Below, piece by piece: positions 31,370 through 39,168 of a stretch of 64,000 nt of DNA. How positions within the stretch are numbered: position 1 is the stretch's first letter; every line of letters starts with the position of its first letter. This stretch comes from a virus. The notes below the pieces were generated by a model. It had not been told where the DNA came from, ran no database searches, and saw only the letters and a program-made list of their open reading frames with translations. Position numbers and translations under genes: made by a program. Location: positions 62,001 through 126,000 of the IMG/VR virus record IMGVR_UViG_3300007735_000803; one strand, 5' to 3'.

Positions 31370-32937
31370 TTAAATTGATGGATATATATAATCGGTTAGT
31401 TCGGGAGCAGGGTGCTACTATGAACCAGGCCGAAACGGAACGTCATATGAAGAAGTTAGAAAAGCTTCGTAAATATTTGGCACAACAGGGCGATGACATG
31501 ATGGTATATCCAGAAGATTTACCTAAAACCGTATTCGGTGCTAAACTCTTAACCGGTAAACTAAAAGAAGACTTGCGTGCTTGGTTCGGTAAAGGGAAGA
31601 AGGGCGGTGTTGGCGGGGGCGGTTGGGATCGCTATAATACGAGTGGTGATCGTGTTGGCAAGTGTGGTGATGCAAAAGAAGGTGACGCGTATGCAGCTTG
31701 TTTATCAAAAGAAAAGGCTCGTAAGTTAGGGAAAGCAGGTAGAGCAGCATTTGTAAAAAGAAAAAGAGCTGCTCAGAAAAAGGGGGGCGATGCTAAAAAA
31801 GGTGGAGAACGTAGTAAAGGACAAAAACCTATTAAAGTTAAAACAGGAGTTAAAGAAAGTATAAGCGTTAATACAGCTTATGATAAAATTGATAGACTGC
31901 CACACGGCAAAATATTTAACGATGCAAAGAGAATAGATGGAATTTTTAATAAAAGTAAACATTCTTACAGTGAAGTTATAGAGGCATTTGAAAAAAATAA
32001 AGCCAAAAATAATATTGAATTTGTATCTGTTAACGATGTTCATATAACTCAACCAAACATACAAAGCAACAAAGTTAAACAAACAATAACGAGTTTTGAT
32101 GATACGGCTACAATAAACGTAGTTCAGTTCCCAGACGGTGAGATGGCTATATACGATGGTCATCATAGACTTACTGCTGCATGGGCAATAGGTAAAGATA
32201 AAATTAAAGTTAATCTCGTGAAAACGGGAATTAAAAAAGAAATCGCACTAAGAGAATATACACCTAGTAATCCTGCTGATATAGATAAGGCTATACGGGT
32301 TATTGAAAAGTTAGGTGTACGTAATCCAATCAAAGTGAAAACGGGCGTTTCCGAAGCCCATGGAAAAACATTACATGTATATGACTTTGATGATACATTG
32401 GTAAAGACAAATGCAACTGTAATTGTAAAACGTCCGGATGGTTCGAAATATGAATTGAAAAGTGATACTTTTGCTACATATAGATTGAAACCTGGAGAAC
32501 GTTATGATTTTTCCAATTTTGATAAAATCATTCACAATTCATTGCCTATTAGCCGTAACATAGACCAAATTAAACGGTCATTACGCAATCCATCTATTAA
32601 AACTACGATTTTAACTGCAAGACGCGTTGCATTTCCAATAATGAAGCATTTACGTGATAATTATGGCATTAATGCCTATGTTATTGCAGTAGGCAGTAGC
32701 GACCCTGAAGTAAAAGCAGATTGGATTGAAACGCAAGTAAACAATGGATATCAGAATATAAAATTCATGGATGACAGTGTGAAAAACTTAAATGCAGTAG
32801 CCCGTCGTTTATCTGATAAAAAGGTTAATTTGACTTTGATTAATGCATTAACTGATAAACCATATAACGTTCCAGATATGGAACGTATATCTGAAATCTT
32901 AGCCAATAAGAAATTACAAAATAAACCCGGAAAATGA
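31366..32937 (+). CDS. Multidomain cargo protein: leader, basic segment, ParB-like domain, HAD phosphatase
   Basis: A 523-aa modular protein. Residues 1-15 (MIKLMDIYNRLVREQ) resemble the leaders of presumed packaged proteins. Residues of about 70-150 are Gly/Lys-rich with WFGKGKKGG, Cys residues and RKRAAQKKGG. Residues of about 165-300 contain a ParB/sulfiredoxin-like core (SVNDVHITQPNI, INVVQFPDGEMAIYDGHHRL). Residues 331-523 are a HAD hydrolase: HVYDFDDTLVKT (DxDxT), TILTARRV, KFMDDSVKNL. Two near-identical linkers, PIKVKTGVKE|S (Glu164) and PIKVKTGVSE|A (Glu330), separate the domains and look like prohead protease sites. Overlaps with both neighbours by four bases suggest one operon. Cleavage into separate enzymes is inferred. 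Confidence 0.7.
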   Translation: MIKLMDIYNRLVREQGATMNQAETERHMKKLEKLRKYLAQQGDDMMVYPEDLPKTVFGAKLLTGKLKEDLRAWFGKGKKGGVGGGGWDRYNTSGDRVGKCGDAKEGDAYAACLSKEKARKLGKAGRAAFVKRKRAAQKKGGDAKKGGERSKGQKPIKVKTGVKESISVNTAYDKIDRLPHGKIFNDAKRIDGIFNKSKHSYSEVIEAFEKNKAKNNIEFVSVNDVHITQPNIQSNKVKQTITSFDDTATINVVQFPDGEMAIYDGHHRLTAAWAIGKDKIKVNLVKTGIKKEIALREYTPSNPADIDKAIRVIEKLGVRNPIKVKTGVSEAHGKTLHVYDFDDTLVKTNATVIVKRPDGSKYELKSDTFATYRLKPGERYDFSNFDKIIHNSLPISRNIDQIKRSLRNPSIKTTILTARRVAFPIMKHLRDNYGINAYVIAVGSSDPEVKADWIETQVNNGYQNIKFMDDSVKNLNAVARRLSDKKVNLTLINALTDKPYNVPDMERISEILANKKLQNKPGK

Positions 32938-33329
32938 TAAAGTTAAAATCAATCCTTAAAGAAGATCATCTAGATCCTTCAGTAATGGCAATGCCATTTT
33001 TCAATGAATTCTATACACAATTCAATTGTAAACCTATGTTTAAATACTTAGGATTAAAAGACAAAGAATATGTGTTTATTGCACCATTAACTGATTTAGG
33101 TCAAATGAGTCAAATTATTTCCGATGCTAGTTATATGGCGAGAGTAACTGATAAATATGCTTACTTTGGTATCATATATATGCTCAATGGATTGGAACAA
33201 TTTGATGCTACGGTTTGTTTGATTGAAAAGACTGGAGGAACGTTTGAAACTAAATACTTCGATGATAAGGATCCGGACTTTTCTGATAGTAAAACGAATT
33301 TTATAAAAATGATAAAAATAATGGTATAA
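32934..33329 (+). CDS. Protein of unknown function with prohead-type leader
   Basis: A 131-aa protein beginning MIKLKSILKE|DHLD, similar to the leaders at 31366 and 37190. Ile-Leu-Lys-Glu would be a fitting prohead protease site. The rest is alpha/beta with many aromatic residues (FYTQFNCKPMFKYLGL, YAYFGIIYMLNGLEQF). Its ATG overlaps the previous stop and its stop overlaps the next ATG, so it belongs to the same cargo operon. The function is unknown. Confidence 0.65.
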   Translation: MIKLKSILKEDHLDPSVMAMPFFNEFYTQFNCKPMFKYLGLKDKEYVFIAPLTDLGQMSQIISDASYMARVTDKYAYFGIIYMLNGLEQFDATVCLIEKTGGTFETKYFDDKDPDFSDSKTNFIKMIKIMV

Positions 33330-34009
33330 TGGTATCATTCGATTATCAGTGTAATATATTGCCGACAATAGAAACCCAGGTAGTATGTAATCCATTACCT
33401 GATGATATTGCTGAAGAATTGTTACTTAACGGTGCCTGTCACATTGACCATGAGGGATTTGATTTGAATGAGATAGAACAGGCCTACTACCTACATAACG
33501 GTATACAATTAAATAAAGACAATACTTGGTATAAAGATGGTGGTCAGACTGCAGGTACAAATGCGATGCTGTATACTTGGTTCGAGCAGTTAAATAAGGA
33601 TAATAGTTCTTTGGTATTAGATCATAGTCACTTCGTATTTAAGTTTACTATAGTAGGTGCTGCTAGAGAGCAATTAAGTTCATATGCACAACGACGTCCG
33701 GAATTATTCAGAATATTATCTGTAAACTTTAAATGTGGTTTGGATCTATGTATAGATTTCTATAACAACAATCGAGTAGAACCTATTGTTCATATTGAAT
33801 GGGATTATGATTCTATTGAAGAAATGCTGCAGGCTACGAGATGTGTAGAATCGATAATGCACTCGAGTGAATGGTTAGCCTGCATTCCTACCATAGTACG
33901 TTATAATGATCTTGCAAGAAAAAATAAGATTGATGCATTTAAACAGGCAGATACAAGATCGATGATTTTGTTCGGAGAACAATCATACAAACTAATTCCA
34001 ACTATATAA
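33329..34009 (+). CDS. Protein of unknown function
   Basis: A 226-aa, mixed alpha/beta protein with no leader-like N-terminus (MVSFDYQCNILPTIETQVVC). It includes EIEQAYYLHNGIQLNKDNTW and FKFTIVGAAREQLSSYAQRR. It overlaps the upstream gene by one base and is followed after nine bases by a leader-bearing gene. No catalytic motif is recognised. Context suggests that it belongs with the cargo genes, but it might instead help their packaging. Confidence 0.6.
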   Translation: MVSFDYQCNILPTIETQVVCNPLPDDIAEELLLNGACHIDHEGFDLNEIEQAYYLHNGIQLNKDNTWYKDGGQTAGTNAMLYTWFEQLNKDNSSLVLDHSHFVFKFTIVGAAREQLSSYAQRRPELFRILSVNFKCGLDLCIDFYNNNRVEPIVHIEWDYDSIEEMLQATRCVESIMHSSEWLACIPTIVRYNDLARKNKIDAFKQADTRSMILFGEQSYKLIPTI

Positions 34010-34017
34010 TTATTAAT

Positions 34018-34503
34018 ATGAAACTTACCTCATTAAAAAATATCGCAAAGGATATTGTTTTAGAATCAAAAAATCTAGCTGATTTTCCTGGGTATATTAC
34101 TCCAGCTGCTATTGAAAAAGAAAAAGAAATCGGTAACAAACCAGTGAATCCTGAAGATGCGATAGAAGATTTGGATCTTAATACCTTAAATAGAAATCAT
34201 ACTATAAAAGAATATGGTTACGGTCCATTGAATCCTAGGGACGAGGCTACGTCGGAAGAATTTTGGGAACAGAAGGCGCAATTATGGAATACCACTGTTG
34301 AGCACGCAAAGACTAGTAGGTGTAAAAATTGTGCTGCGTTCGATCAAAGTAAAACTACTCTTGCAAAGATAGAAAAGGCTTTGGGTGATGATGGTAAACA
34401 AATAAATGAACTCGCTAACTTAGGATTTTGCGAGTTGTTTTGGTTTAAATGTGCCGGCGATCGTACATGTGACGCTTGGTTAATGGGCGGACCCTTAAAA
34501 TAA
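34018..34503 (+). CDS. Cys-rich protein with prohead-type leader
   Basis: A 161-aa protein. The N-terminus MKLTSLKNIAKDIVLE|SKN has the leader pattern with a Val-Leu-Glu site. The C-terminal 60 residues carry a conserved Cys cluster: SRCKNCAAFDQS ... LGFCELFWFKCAGDRTCDAW, five Cys in the order C-x2-C, C, C, C, which resembles an iron-sulphur (HiPIP-like) or zinc-binding module seen in phage head proteins. The middle contains EATSEEFWEQKAQLWN. A head-packaged metal-binding protein is inferred. Confidence 0.65.
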   Translation: MKLTSLKNIAKDIVLESKNLADFPGYITPAAIEKEKEIGNKPVNPEDAIEDLDLNTLNRNHTIKEYGYGPLNPRDEATSEEFWEQKAQLWNTTVEHAKTSRCKNCAAFDQSKTTLAKIEKALGDDGKQINELANLGFCELFWFKCAGDRTCDAWLMGGPLK

Positions 34504-34512
34504 ATAATTTAA

Positions 34513-34782
34513 ATGAAAAAAGAAAATTTAGATCCAAAAACATATACCGATACTGGCAAATCAGCGCCATATGGTTCAGGTTACGATAAGGTGACCCTCA
34601 AAAAATTAACGGAAAGGTTAAATTTATTCTTAGAAAAGAATATACCTACAGATCCCTCAAAGTGGTCTTACTATAAGGGTCAAGCCAAAAAGAAGTTTGA
34701 TGTTTACCCGTCAGCGTATGCAAATGCATGGGCAGCTAAAATGTATAAGAAAGCCGGTGGCGGTTGGAGAAAAGGAAAATAA
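34513..34782 (+). CDS. Small basic conserved phage protein
   Basis: An 89-aa basic protein with the pattern SKWSYYKGQAKKKFDVYPSA, then YANAWAAKMYKKAGGGWRKG at the C-terminus. I associate this with a widespread but uncharacterised small protein of large marine phages, often near structural or packaged proteins. The high positive charge (many Lys) suggests nucleic-acid contact. It follows the Cys-rich gene by nine bases and precedes dUTPase. Confidence 0.65.
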   Translation: MKKENLDPKTYTDTGKSAPYGSGYDKVTLKKLTERLNLFLEKNIPTDPSKWSYYKGQAKKKFDVYPSAYANAWAAKMYKKAGGGWRKGK

Positions 34783-34797
34783 TTCTTATATTAGGTT

Positions 34798-35226
34798 ATG
34801 GTTCAGATTAAAGTAAAACGTTTAGCGGCTGCCGCAGTAATGCCATCTAAGGCACATCCCACAGATGCAGGTTTTGACTTGTATGTAAGTAAGATAATTG
34901 AAAACGATGATAAGAAAGTAATATACGGTACGGATATTGCATTAGAAATCCCTCCCGGGTATGTAGGGTTAGTGTTTCCTAGAAGTAGTATACGTAATTA
35001 TGATATACGCCTAACAAACTCTGTTGGTGTTATAGATGCAGATTATCGTGGGGAGATTCAGATATCATTTACAAAGATAAATAACATCTTCTCTAAACGT
35101 TATATGATAGGCGACAAAGCCGCACAGTTGGTAATTATGCCAGTACCGCAAACAGAATTGGTAGAAACAGATTCATTGGGAGAGACTGCACGTGGAACCG
35201 GCGGTCATGGAAGTACCGGTGTTTGA
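34798..35226 (+). CDS. dut: dUTP diphosphatase
   Basis: A 142-aa trimeric-type dUTPase converting dUTP to dUMP, thereby keeping uracil out of DNA and feeding ThyA. All family motifs are visible: TDAGFDLYV (motif 1), FPRSSIRNYDIRLTNSVGVI (2 and 3 start), DADYRGEIQISF (3), GDKAAQLVIMP (4) and ETARGTGGHGSTG (5, the Gly-rich tail). The length is normal. It is in a nucleotide-metabolism setting with QueE, ThyA and, further on, HPRT. Confidence 0.95.
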   Translation: MVQIKVKRLAAAAVMPSKAHPTDAGFDLYVSKIIENDDKKVIYGTDIALEIPPGYVGLVFPRSSIRNYDIRLTNSVGVIDADYRGEIQISFTKINNIFSKRYMIGDKAAQLVIMPVPQTELVETDSLGETARGTGGHGSTGV

Positions 35227-35251
35227 TTTGTAGTTTTCAAACTGTTTCATT

Positions 35252-35260
35252 ATATTTATA
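35252..35260 (+). promoter_or_regulatory. Putative late promoter element ATATTTATA
   Basis: Located 65 bases before the Hsp20 gene ATG at 35326, which has an AAGGAG ribosome binding site. Confidence 0.45.
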
Positions 35261-35264
35261 ATAG

Positions 35265-35275
35265 ACCTTAGGGCA
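35265..35275 (+). repeat. Left arm of an 11-bp inverted repeat flanking the Hsp20 gene
   Basis: ACCTTAGGGCA, the exact reverse complement of TGCCCTAAGGT at 35726-35736. The arms enclose the entire Hsp20 gene and its ribosome binding site. Confidence 0.6.
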
Positions 35276-35325
35276 GTACAAATAGATTAATTGATTCAAG
35301 TAACAATTAAAAAAAAGGAGTTTTT

Positions 35326-35718
35326 ATGGATAGCTTTGACATCCTATTTCGTGATTTCTTTAACACGACAGACAATGCTTTCAGTGCATTAACGAACACA
35401 GTATCTAGAGTACATCCCGTAGACATTTATGAAACCGAAGAGACACTATCAATTGAGGTGGCTTGTGTTGGTTTAACAAAAGATGATGTGGATGTAACCT
35501 TAGAGGATGCATGTGTACATATCAGTTATAACAAACAAACAAACACCGATACCAGAAAAACGTTATATCGTGGTATCAAACGTAGTTCTTTTAACTTAGG
35601 CTACAAAATTTCTGCTAAATATGATGTTACAAGGGCAACGGCCAAATTAGAAAATGGTCTGTTAGTTGTAACAATTCCAGTAGCCAAGAATAAGATTAAA
35701 AAATTAAGTATTCAATAA
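35326..35718 (+). CDS. Small heat shock protein (Hsp20 / alpha-crystallin family)
   Basis: A 130-aa chaperone. The crystallin domain is visible from RVHPVDIYETEETLSIEVAC through VGLTKDDVDVTLEDACVHI to the typical end LENGLLVVTIPVAKNK. The short N-terminus MDSFDILFRDFF and tail KKLSIQ are usual for the family. It holds unfolded proteins, perhaps during phage assembly, and may work with the phage GroES encoded at 40010. Small heat shock proteins are common in marine T4-like phages. A strong AAGGAG precedes the ATG, and the gene is flanked by an inverted repeat. Confidence 0.9.
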   Translation: MDSFDILFRDFFNTTDNAFSALTNTVSRVHPVDIYETEETLSIEVACVGLTKDDVDVTLEDACVHISYNKQTNTDTRKTLYRGIKRSSFNLGYKISAKYDVTRATAKLENGLLVVTIPVAKNKIKKLSIQ

Positions 35719-35725
35719 ATTTGTT

Positions 35726-35736
35726 TGCCCTAAGGT
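35726..35736 (+). repeat. Right arm of the inverted repeat flanking the Hsp20 gene
   Basis: TGCCCTAAGGT followed by a T-rich tract (TTTTTC). It could pair with 35265-35275 in the mRNA and act as a closing stem or a terminator-like structure. Confidence 0.55.
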
Positions 35737-35761
35737 TTTTTCTTATCTTTTAAAAAAGTAA

Positions 35762-36526
35762 ATGGTTATGCCAATAACATTAATACAACAGAAACCTACC
35801 TTCACCAAAAAAGTAAATGGTACGGATAAATTAGCAATCGCCGAAATGTTTTCAGATACTATACAAGGCGAAGGCCCGCATGCGGGTGTGATATCTACAT
35901 TTATACGGCTTCAAGGCTGCACATTGAAATGTGTGTGGTGTGACACGTTAGATGTTTGGCCTGAGGGCAATGAATATTCCTTCGATGAGATTTTCGATAT
36001 GTTTGAATCTATCGGACTAGTAGAAAGATTCAAAACCGGCCAGCATTTGATATTGACCGGTGGGTCTCCATTAAAACAGGAGAAGGAATGTATTGCCTTC
36101 TTAACAGCATTTAAGGATAAATATGGATTTAAACCGTATGTTGAGGTAGAAAACGAGGCAGTTCTTATGCCAACAACCGAGTTCGTAGAATTAGTAGATT
36201 GGTGGAACAATAGCCCGAAATTAAACAATTCCGGGATGAAAGAAAAAGTTAGGATCAAGCCACTTGTTCTTGCATATATGGGAAGTTTACCGAATTCTAT
36301 CTTTAAGTTCGTGGTTAACAGTGAAGCTGATTGGAATGAAATACAAAACGATTATATAACTCCTGGTTTTATTACAAAAGATAAAATCGTAATTATGCCT
36401 GAAGGACAGACGCAGGAAGAATTAAACAATACTAGGGAATTAGCTGCTGACCTAGCTATCAGGGAAGGTGTCAGATTTACAGATAGGTTACATGTAACTA
36501 TTTGGAATAAAAAGACCGGCGTATAA
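35762..36526 (+). CDS. queE: 7-carboxy-7-deazaguanine synthase (QueE)
   Basis: A 254-aa radical SAM enzyme. CTLKCVWCD holds the iron-sulphur Cys triad (C-x3-C-x2-C), preceded by MFSDTIQGEGPHAGVISTFI, the typical QueE N-terminus. A Gly-Gly motif (LILTGGSPL) binds SAM. It converts 6-carboxytetrahydropterin to the 7-deazaguanine base CDG on the way to preQ0. FolE (42717) performs the first step and a DpdA-like enzyme (48824) could insert the base into DNA. QueD and QueC are not in the window. The start may be 35762 or the second ATG at 35768. Confidence 0.92.
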   Translation: MVMPITLIQQKPTFTKKVNGTDKLAIAEMFSDTIQGEGPHAGVISTFIRLQGCTLKCVWCDTLDVWPEGNEYSFDEIFDMFESIGLVERFKTGQHLILTGGSPLKQEKECIAFLTAFKDKYGFKPYVEVENEAVLMPTTEFVELVDWWNNSPKLNNSGMKEKVRIKPLVLAYMGSLPNSIFKFVVNSEADWNEIQNDYITPGFITKDKIVIMPEGQTQEELNNTRELAADLAIREGVRFTDRLHVTIWNKKTGV

Positions 36527-36529
36527 CTT

Positions 36530-36661
36530 ATGAAGGAAACGAACAACTCAGATAAAGAAACATATTCCATCCCGATTTATGGGGCTGGTTGGCGTAATTG
36601 GGGTGGTAAATCAGATGACAAACTTTACGAAGATTATCTAAAAAAAGTTAAAGATAAGTAG
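36530..36661 (+). CDS. Small hypothetical protein
   Basis: A 43-aa frame, MKETNNSDKETYSIPIYGAG ... YEDYLKKVKDK, starting three bases after the queE stop and ending in TAG. WRNWGG in the middle and a basic end look protein-like, but there is no clear ribosome binding site. It could be a real micropeptide or chance. Confidence 0.4.
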   Translation: MKETNNSDKETYSIPIYGAGWRNWGGKSDDKLYEDYLKKVKDK

Positions 36662-36680
36662 TGTTTTTCCATTTATCACC

Positions 36681-36689
36681 ATATTTATT
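36681..36689 (+). promoter_or_regulatory. Putative late promoter element ATATTTATT
   Basis: Located 15 bases before ATG 36705, with AAAGGA between. Confidence 0.55.
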
Positions 36690-36704
36690 ATTAAAGGACA
36701 CCCA

Positions 36705-37184
36705 ATGAAAAAATCAGAATTAAGAACTATTATTAAAGAAGAAATTAATAAAGTACTTAAAGAATTAACTGATGGTGAATTGGAAGAAGCTGAACTTAAT
36801 GAGGTAAAGCCAATAATCACACAAATATTTGCAAAAAAATATCCAAAAGTAAAATTATATTTCGATCAAGAAGATTACATTTATGTTAGCACAGATAAAG
36901 ATGATCCGTCAGCAGCATCAATGTGGGGAGAGGGTAATCGTAGACATTACTACCTTGCTTTCAACTTGTATGCAGAAGGTGAGACCCTTAACCTAGTCGT
37001 AGCTAACGCAACAGCAAACAAATATTCAGGTGTAACTGGCGATATTATTAAAGCTATGTTTGACTTTGGAGCAAAAAGGTTCAATCCCATAACCGAAAGA
37101 GTGTTAGTCATAGAGGATGATAGGAGTGATGGTTATTGGGAAAAACTTGCACAGAAGCTTGGAGCTGATTATCAATCAAACTGA
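36705..37184 (+). CDS. Protein with MKKSEL prohead-type leader
   Basis: A 159-aa protein beginning MKKSELRTIIKEEINKVLKE|LTDG, closely similar to the leaders at 4535, 5188 and 39169 and ending in Leu-Lys-Glu. The C-terminal domain (VKPIITQIFAKKYP ... RVLVIEDDRSDGYWEKLAQK) is alpha/beta, and the last part resembles the end of an acetyltransferase-type fold, but no cofactor motif is clear. It is followed after five bases by an ADP-ribosyltransferase gene, so the two are likely one unit of late, head-packaged proteins. Confidence 0.7.
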   Translation: MKKSELRTIIKEEINKVLKELTDGELEEAELNEVKPIITQIFAKKYPKVKLYFDQEDYIYVSTDKDDPSAASMWGEGNRRHYYLAFNLYAEGETLNLVVANATANKYSGVTGDIIKAMFDFGAKRFNPITERVLVIEDDRSDGYWEKLAQKLGADYQSN

Positions 37185-37189
37185 GTAAC

Positions 37190-37810
37190 ATGATCAAGCT
37201 TAAAGACCTACTAGAAGGAGCCAATGATACTGTTGCTCAAATAGAACAAGAGCTGTTACGCTTTGATCTTGTCCAAAATAAGTACCACAACGAAGAAAGA
37301 CAAAAGCCAGGCTACAAGCGTGAGTTAAACAGACTACTACCCATAGTAAAAAAGGTGGGGATAGAGAAAACAAAAGAGTTAAACAAAGCTGCACAAGGCT
37401 ACACAGCAAGCTTGTATGGTAGGATGAATAAGTCTCTACGAGCAGACAAACTACCACCAAAGGCAGCACTAATAGATCAGTACATAGAGGTAGCTCCAAA
37501 GTTTACTGGAAGCGAGTTATATAGAGGTATTGGTAAAGAGTTATACCAAACGATAATTACAGCAAGGTCTAAAAATTTTATAGACAAGGCATTCATGTCC
37601 ACAACAGAGGACTACACAACAGCAGAGCATTTTGCAAGACGTACTGGGAAAGGTGCAGTGTTGATATTGACAGGAGCACTTAACAAAGCAGCACAAGCAC
37701 CACTACCAATGATGATGGCAGAAGGTGAAGCAGAGTTTATTTTTCCAAGAAACACTCGAATGGAAATCACTAAAATAGATGGTGATGAGATTTATGTAAA
37801 GGTGTTGTAA
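37190..37810 (+). CDS. Mono-ADP-ribosyltransferase with prohead-type leader
   Basis: A 206-aa protein. The N-terminus MIKLKDLLE|GAND matches the short leaders of other presumed packaged proteins (Leu-Leu-Glu site). The catalytic domain has the R-S-E pattern of arginine-type transferases: GSELYRGIGKEL (Arg, about residue 115), FMSTTEDYTTAEHFAR (Ser-Thr-Thr, about 142) and AEGEAEFIFPRNTRMEI (Glu-x-Glu, about 185). It transfers ADP-ribose from NAD to target proteins. T4 Alt is a head-packaged, injected transferase that modifies host RNA polymerase, and this could be its functional analogue, although sequence similarity to Alt itself is not evident. Confidence 0.82.
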   Translation: MIKLKDLLEGANDTVAQIEQELLRFDLVQNKYHNEERQKPGYKRELNRLLPIVKKVGIEKTKELNKAAQGYTASLYGRMNKSLRADKLPPKAALIDQYIEVAPKFTGSELYRGIGKELYQTIITARSKNFIDKAFMSTTEDYTTAEHFARRTGKGAVLILTGALNKAAQAPLPMMMAEGEAEFIFPRNTRMEITKIDGDEIYVKVL

Positions 37811-37839
37811 ATCTCAAATTAATTTCCTACATTTAAGTT

Positions 37840-37911
37840 ATGAAATATAAACACGAAGATGGAACTCCATTAACAAAAGAAGAGTTCTTACAAAAATTAA
37901 TAACGGAATGA
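37840..37911 (+). CDS. Micropeptide upstream of thyA
   Basis: A 23-aa frame, MKYKHEDGTPLTKEEFLQKL..., whose TGA overlaps the thyA ATG (ATGA at 37908-37911). The overlap makes translational coupling to thyA likely. It has no visible domain. Confidence 0.4.
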   Translation: MKYKHEDGTPLTKEEFLQKLITE

Positions 37912-39143
37912 ACTCATTAGATAAACAATACCAAGCACTCTTACAAGACATTCTTGATAATGGTACCAAAAAACAAACCAGAAATGGTGATACACTATCT
38001 GTATTCGGTAGACAGATAAGACATAGAATGAGTGCAGGGTTTCCGTTGATCACTACAAAGAAGATGTATTGGAAAGGAATAGTTACAGAGCTCATATGGT
38101 TTCTCCGTGGCGACACAAACATCAAATTCCTTGTTGATAATGATTGTCACATTTGGGATGGTGATGCTTACAAGGCGTATCAAAATAGAGATGGAAAGTG
38201 TTATTGTGGCCATACCAATACGTGCGACTGTGGAGATATATCAAAAGAAGAATTCATCAATAAAATCAAAACAGATGATGAGTTTGCTAAGAAGTGGGGT
38301 GAATTAGGACCAATCTATGGGAAGCAATGGAGAAGATGGACTAAAAAGAAAATGTATTTATCAACAGATGGTTCATATGAAAACATTTATGATGAAATGG
38401 ACCAAACAGTTATAGACCAAATTCTGGGCTTAATTAATGAATTAAAAACAAACCCAGATTCAAGACGTATAATGGTTAATGCTTGGAATGTTGGTGAATT
38501 AGATAATATGGTTCTTCCACCATGTCATTATGGATTTCAAGTTTATACAAGAGAGTTGAGTTTTGAAGAAAGATTTAGATTATGGCAAAGTAAATATATG
38601 TCACTTAGTCAACATACTAGTGATGATATTAAATTGTTTGAAACGCATTTTAAAGAAGAAAATGAAAAAACACTTAATCAACTTAATGTTCCAACCAGAG
38701 CAATCTCTTTAATGTGGAATCAACGTTCAGTAGATACTTTTCTGGGCTTGCCATTTAACATCGCTTCCTATGGATTGTTGTTGGAGATAATTGCTAAAGA
38801 AGTTAATATGGTTCCTGATGAATTAATTGGAAACTTGGGTGATGTACATTTATATTCAAATCATATTGAACAAGCTAAAGAACAGATTGGAAGAGAATTT
38901 ACACAAGAGGAAATCTTAGAACATTTACAACAGTCTGGTATGGATGCTGCTAATTATGAATATAGAATGGAATATGTTTCTAAATTACCAAAACGAACAA
39001 GAGAACCATATCCATTACCAACCATAACATTACCATCATGCTTACAACCAGGGTCGGGTAATTGGGATAAGTTAGTGTTTGAAGATTTTTATTTAAACAA
39101 CTATCAATCACACCCAACCATTAAAGCACTTTTATCGAATTGA
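37908..39143 (+). CDS. thyA: Thymidylate synthase (ThyA)
   Basis: A 411-aa enzyme converting dUMP to dTMP with methylene-tetrahydrofolate. The features are all present: FPLITTKKMYWKGIVTELIW, GPIYGKQWRRW, the catalytic Cys in LPPCHYGFQVY (about residue 205), RAISLMWNQRSVDTFLGLPF followed by NIASY, and GNLGDVHLYSNHIEQ. The Asn in LPFN marks dUMP specificity and argues against a dCMP hydroxymethylase. The protein is longer than bacterial ThyA (about 264 aa) because of inserts at about residues 95-150 (with CYCGHTNTCDC) and 215-260. The 3' end of the gene is partly duplicated 278 bases downstream. Confidence 0.95.
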   Translation: MNSLDKQYQALLQDILDNGTKKQTRNGDTLSVFGRQIRHRMSAGFPLITTKKMYWKGIVTELIWFLRGDTNIKFLVDNDCHIWDGDAYKAYQNRDGKCYCGHTNTCDCGDISKEEFINKIKTDDEFAKKWGELGPIYGKQWRRWTKKKMYLSTDGSYENIYDEMDQTVIDQILGLINELKTNPDSRRIMVNAWNVGELDNMVLPPCHYGFQVYTRELSFEERFRLWQSKYMSLSQHTSDDIKLFETHFKEENEKTLNQLNVPTRAISLMWNQRSVDTFLGLPFNIASYGLLLEIIAKEVNMVPDELIGNLGDVHLYSNHIEQAKEQIGREFTQEEILEHLQQSGMDAANYEYRMEYVSKLPKRTREPYPLPTITLPSCLQPGSGNWDKLVFEDFYLNNYQSHPTIKALLSN

Positions 39144-39155
39144 TTCATATTTATA
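39111..39155 (+). repeat. Direct repeat copy 1 (thyA 3' end plus promoter element)
   Basis: A 45-base segment matching 39389-39433 with three mismatches. It covers the last codons and stop of thyA and ATATTTATA. Confidence 0.85.
39147..39155 (+). promoter_or_regulatory. Putative late promoter element ATATTTATA
   Basis: Located 13 bases before ATG 39169 and inside direct repeat copy 1. Confidence 0.5.
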
Positions 39156-39168
39156 ATAAAGATAAACT

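Noticed and set aside
37908-39143. dCMP hydroxymethylase instead of thymidylate synthase
   Set aside because: The substrate-defining residue in LGLPFN is Asn, as in dUMP-specific enzymes; hydroxymethylases have Asp there.
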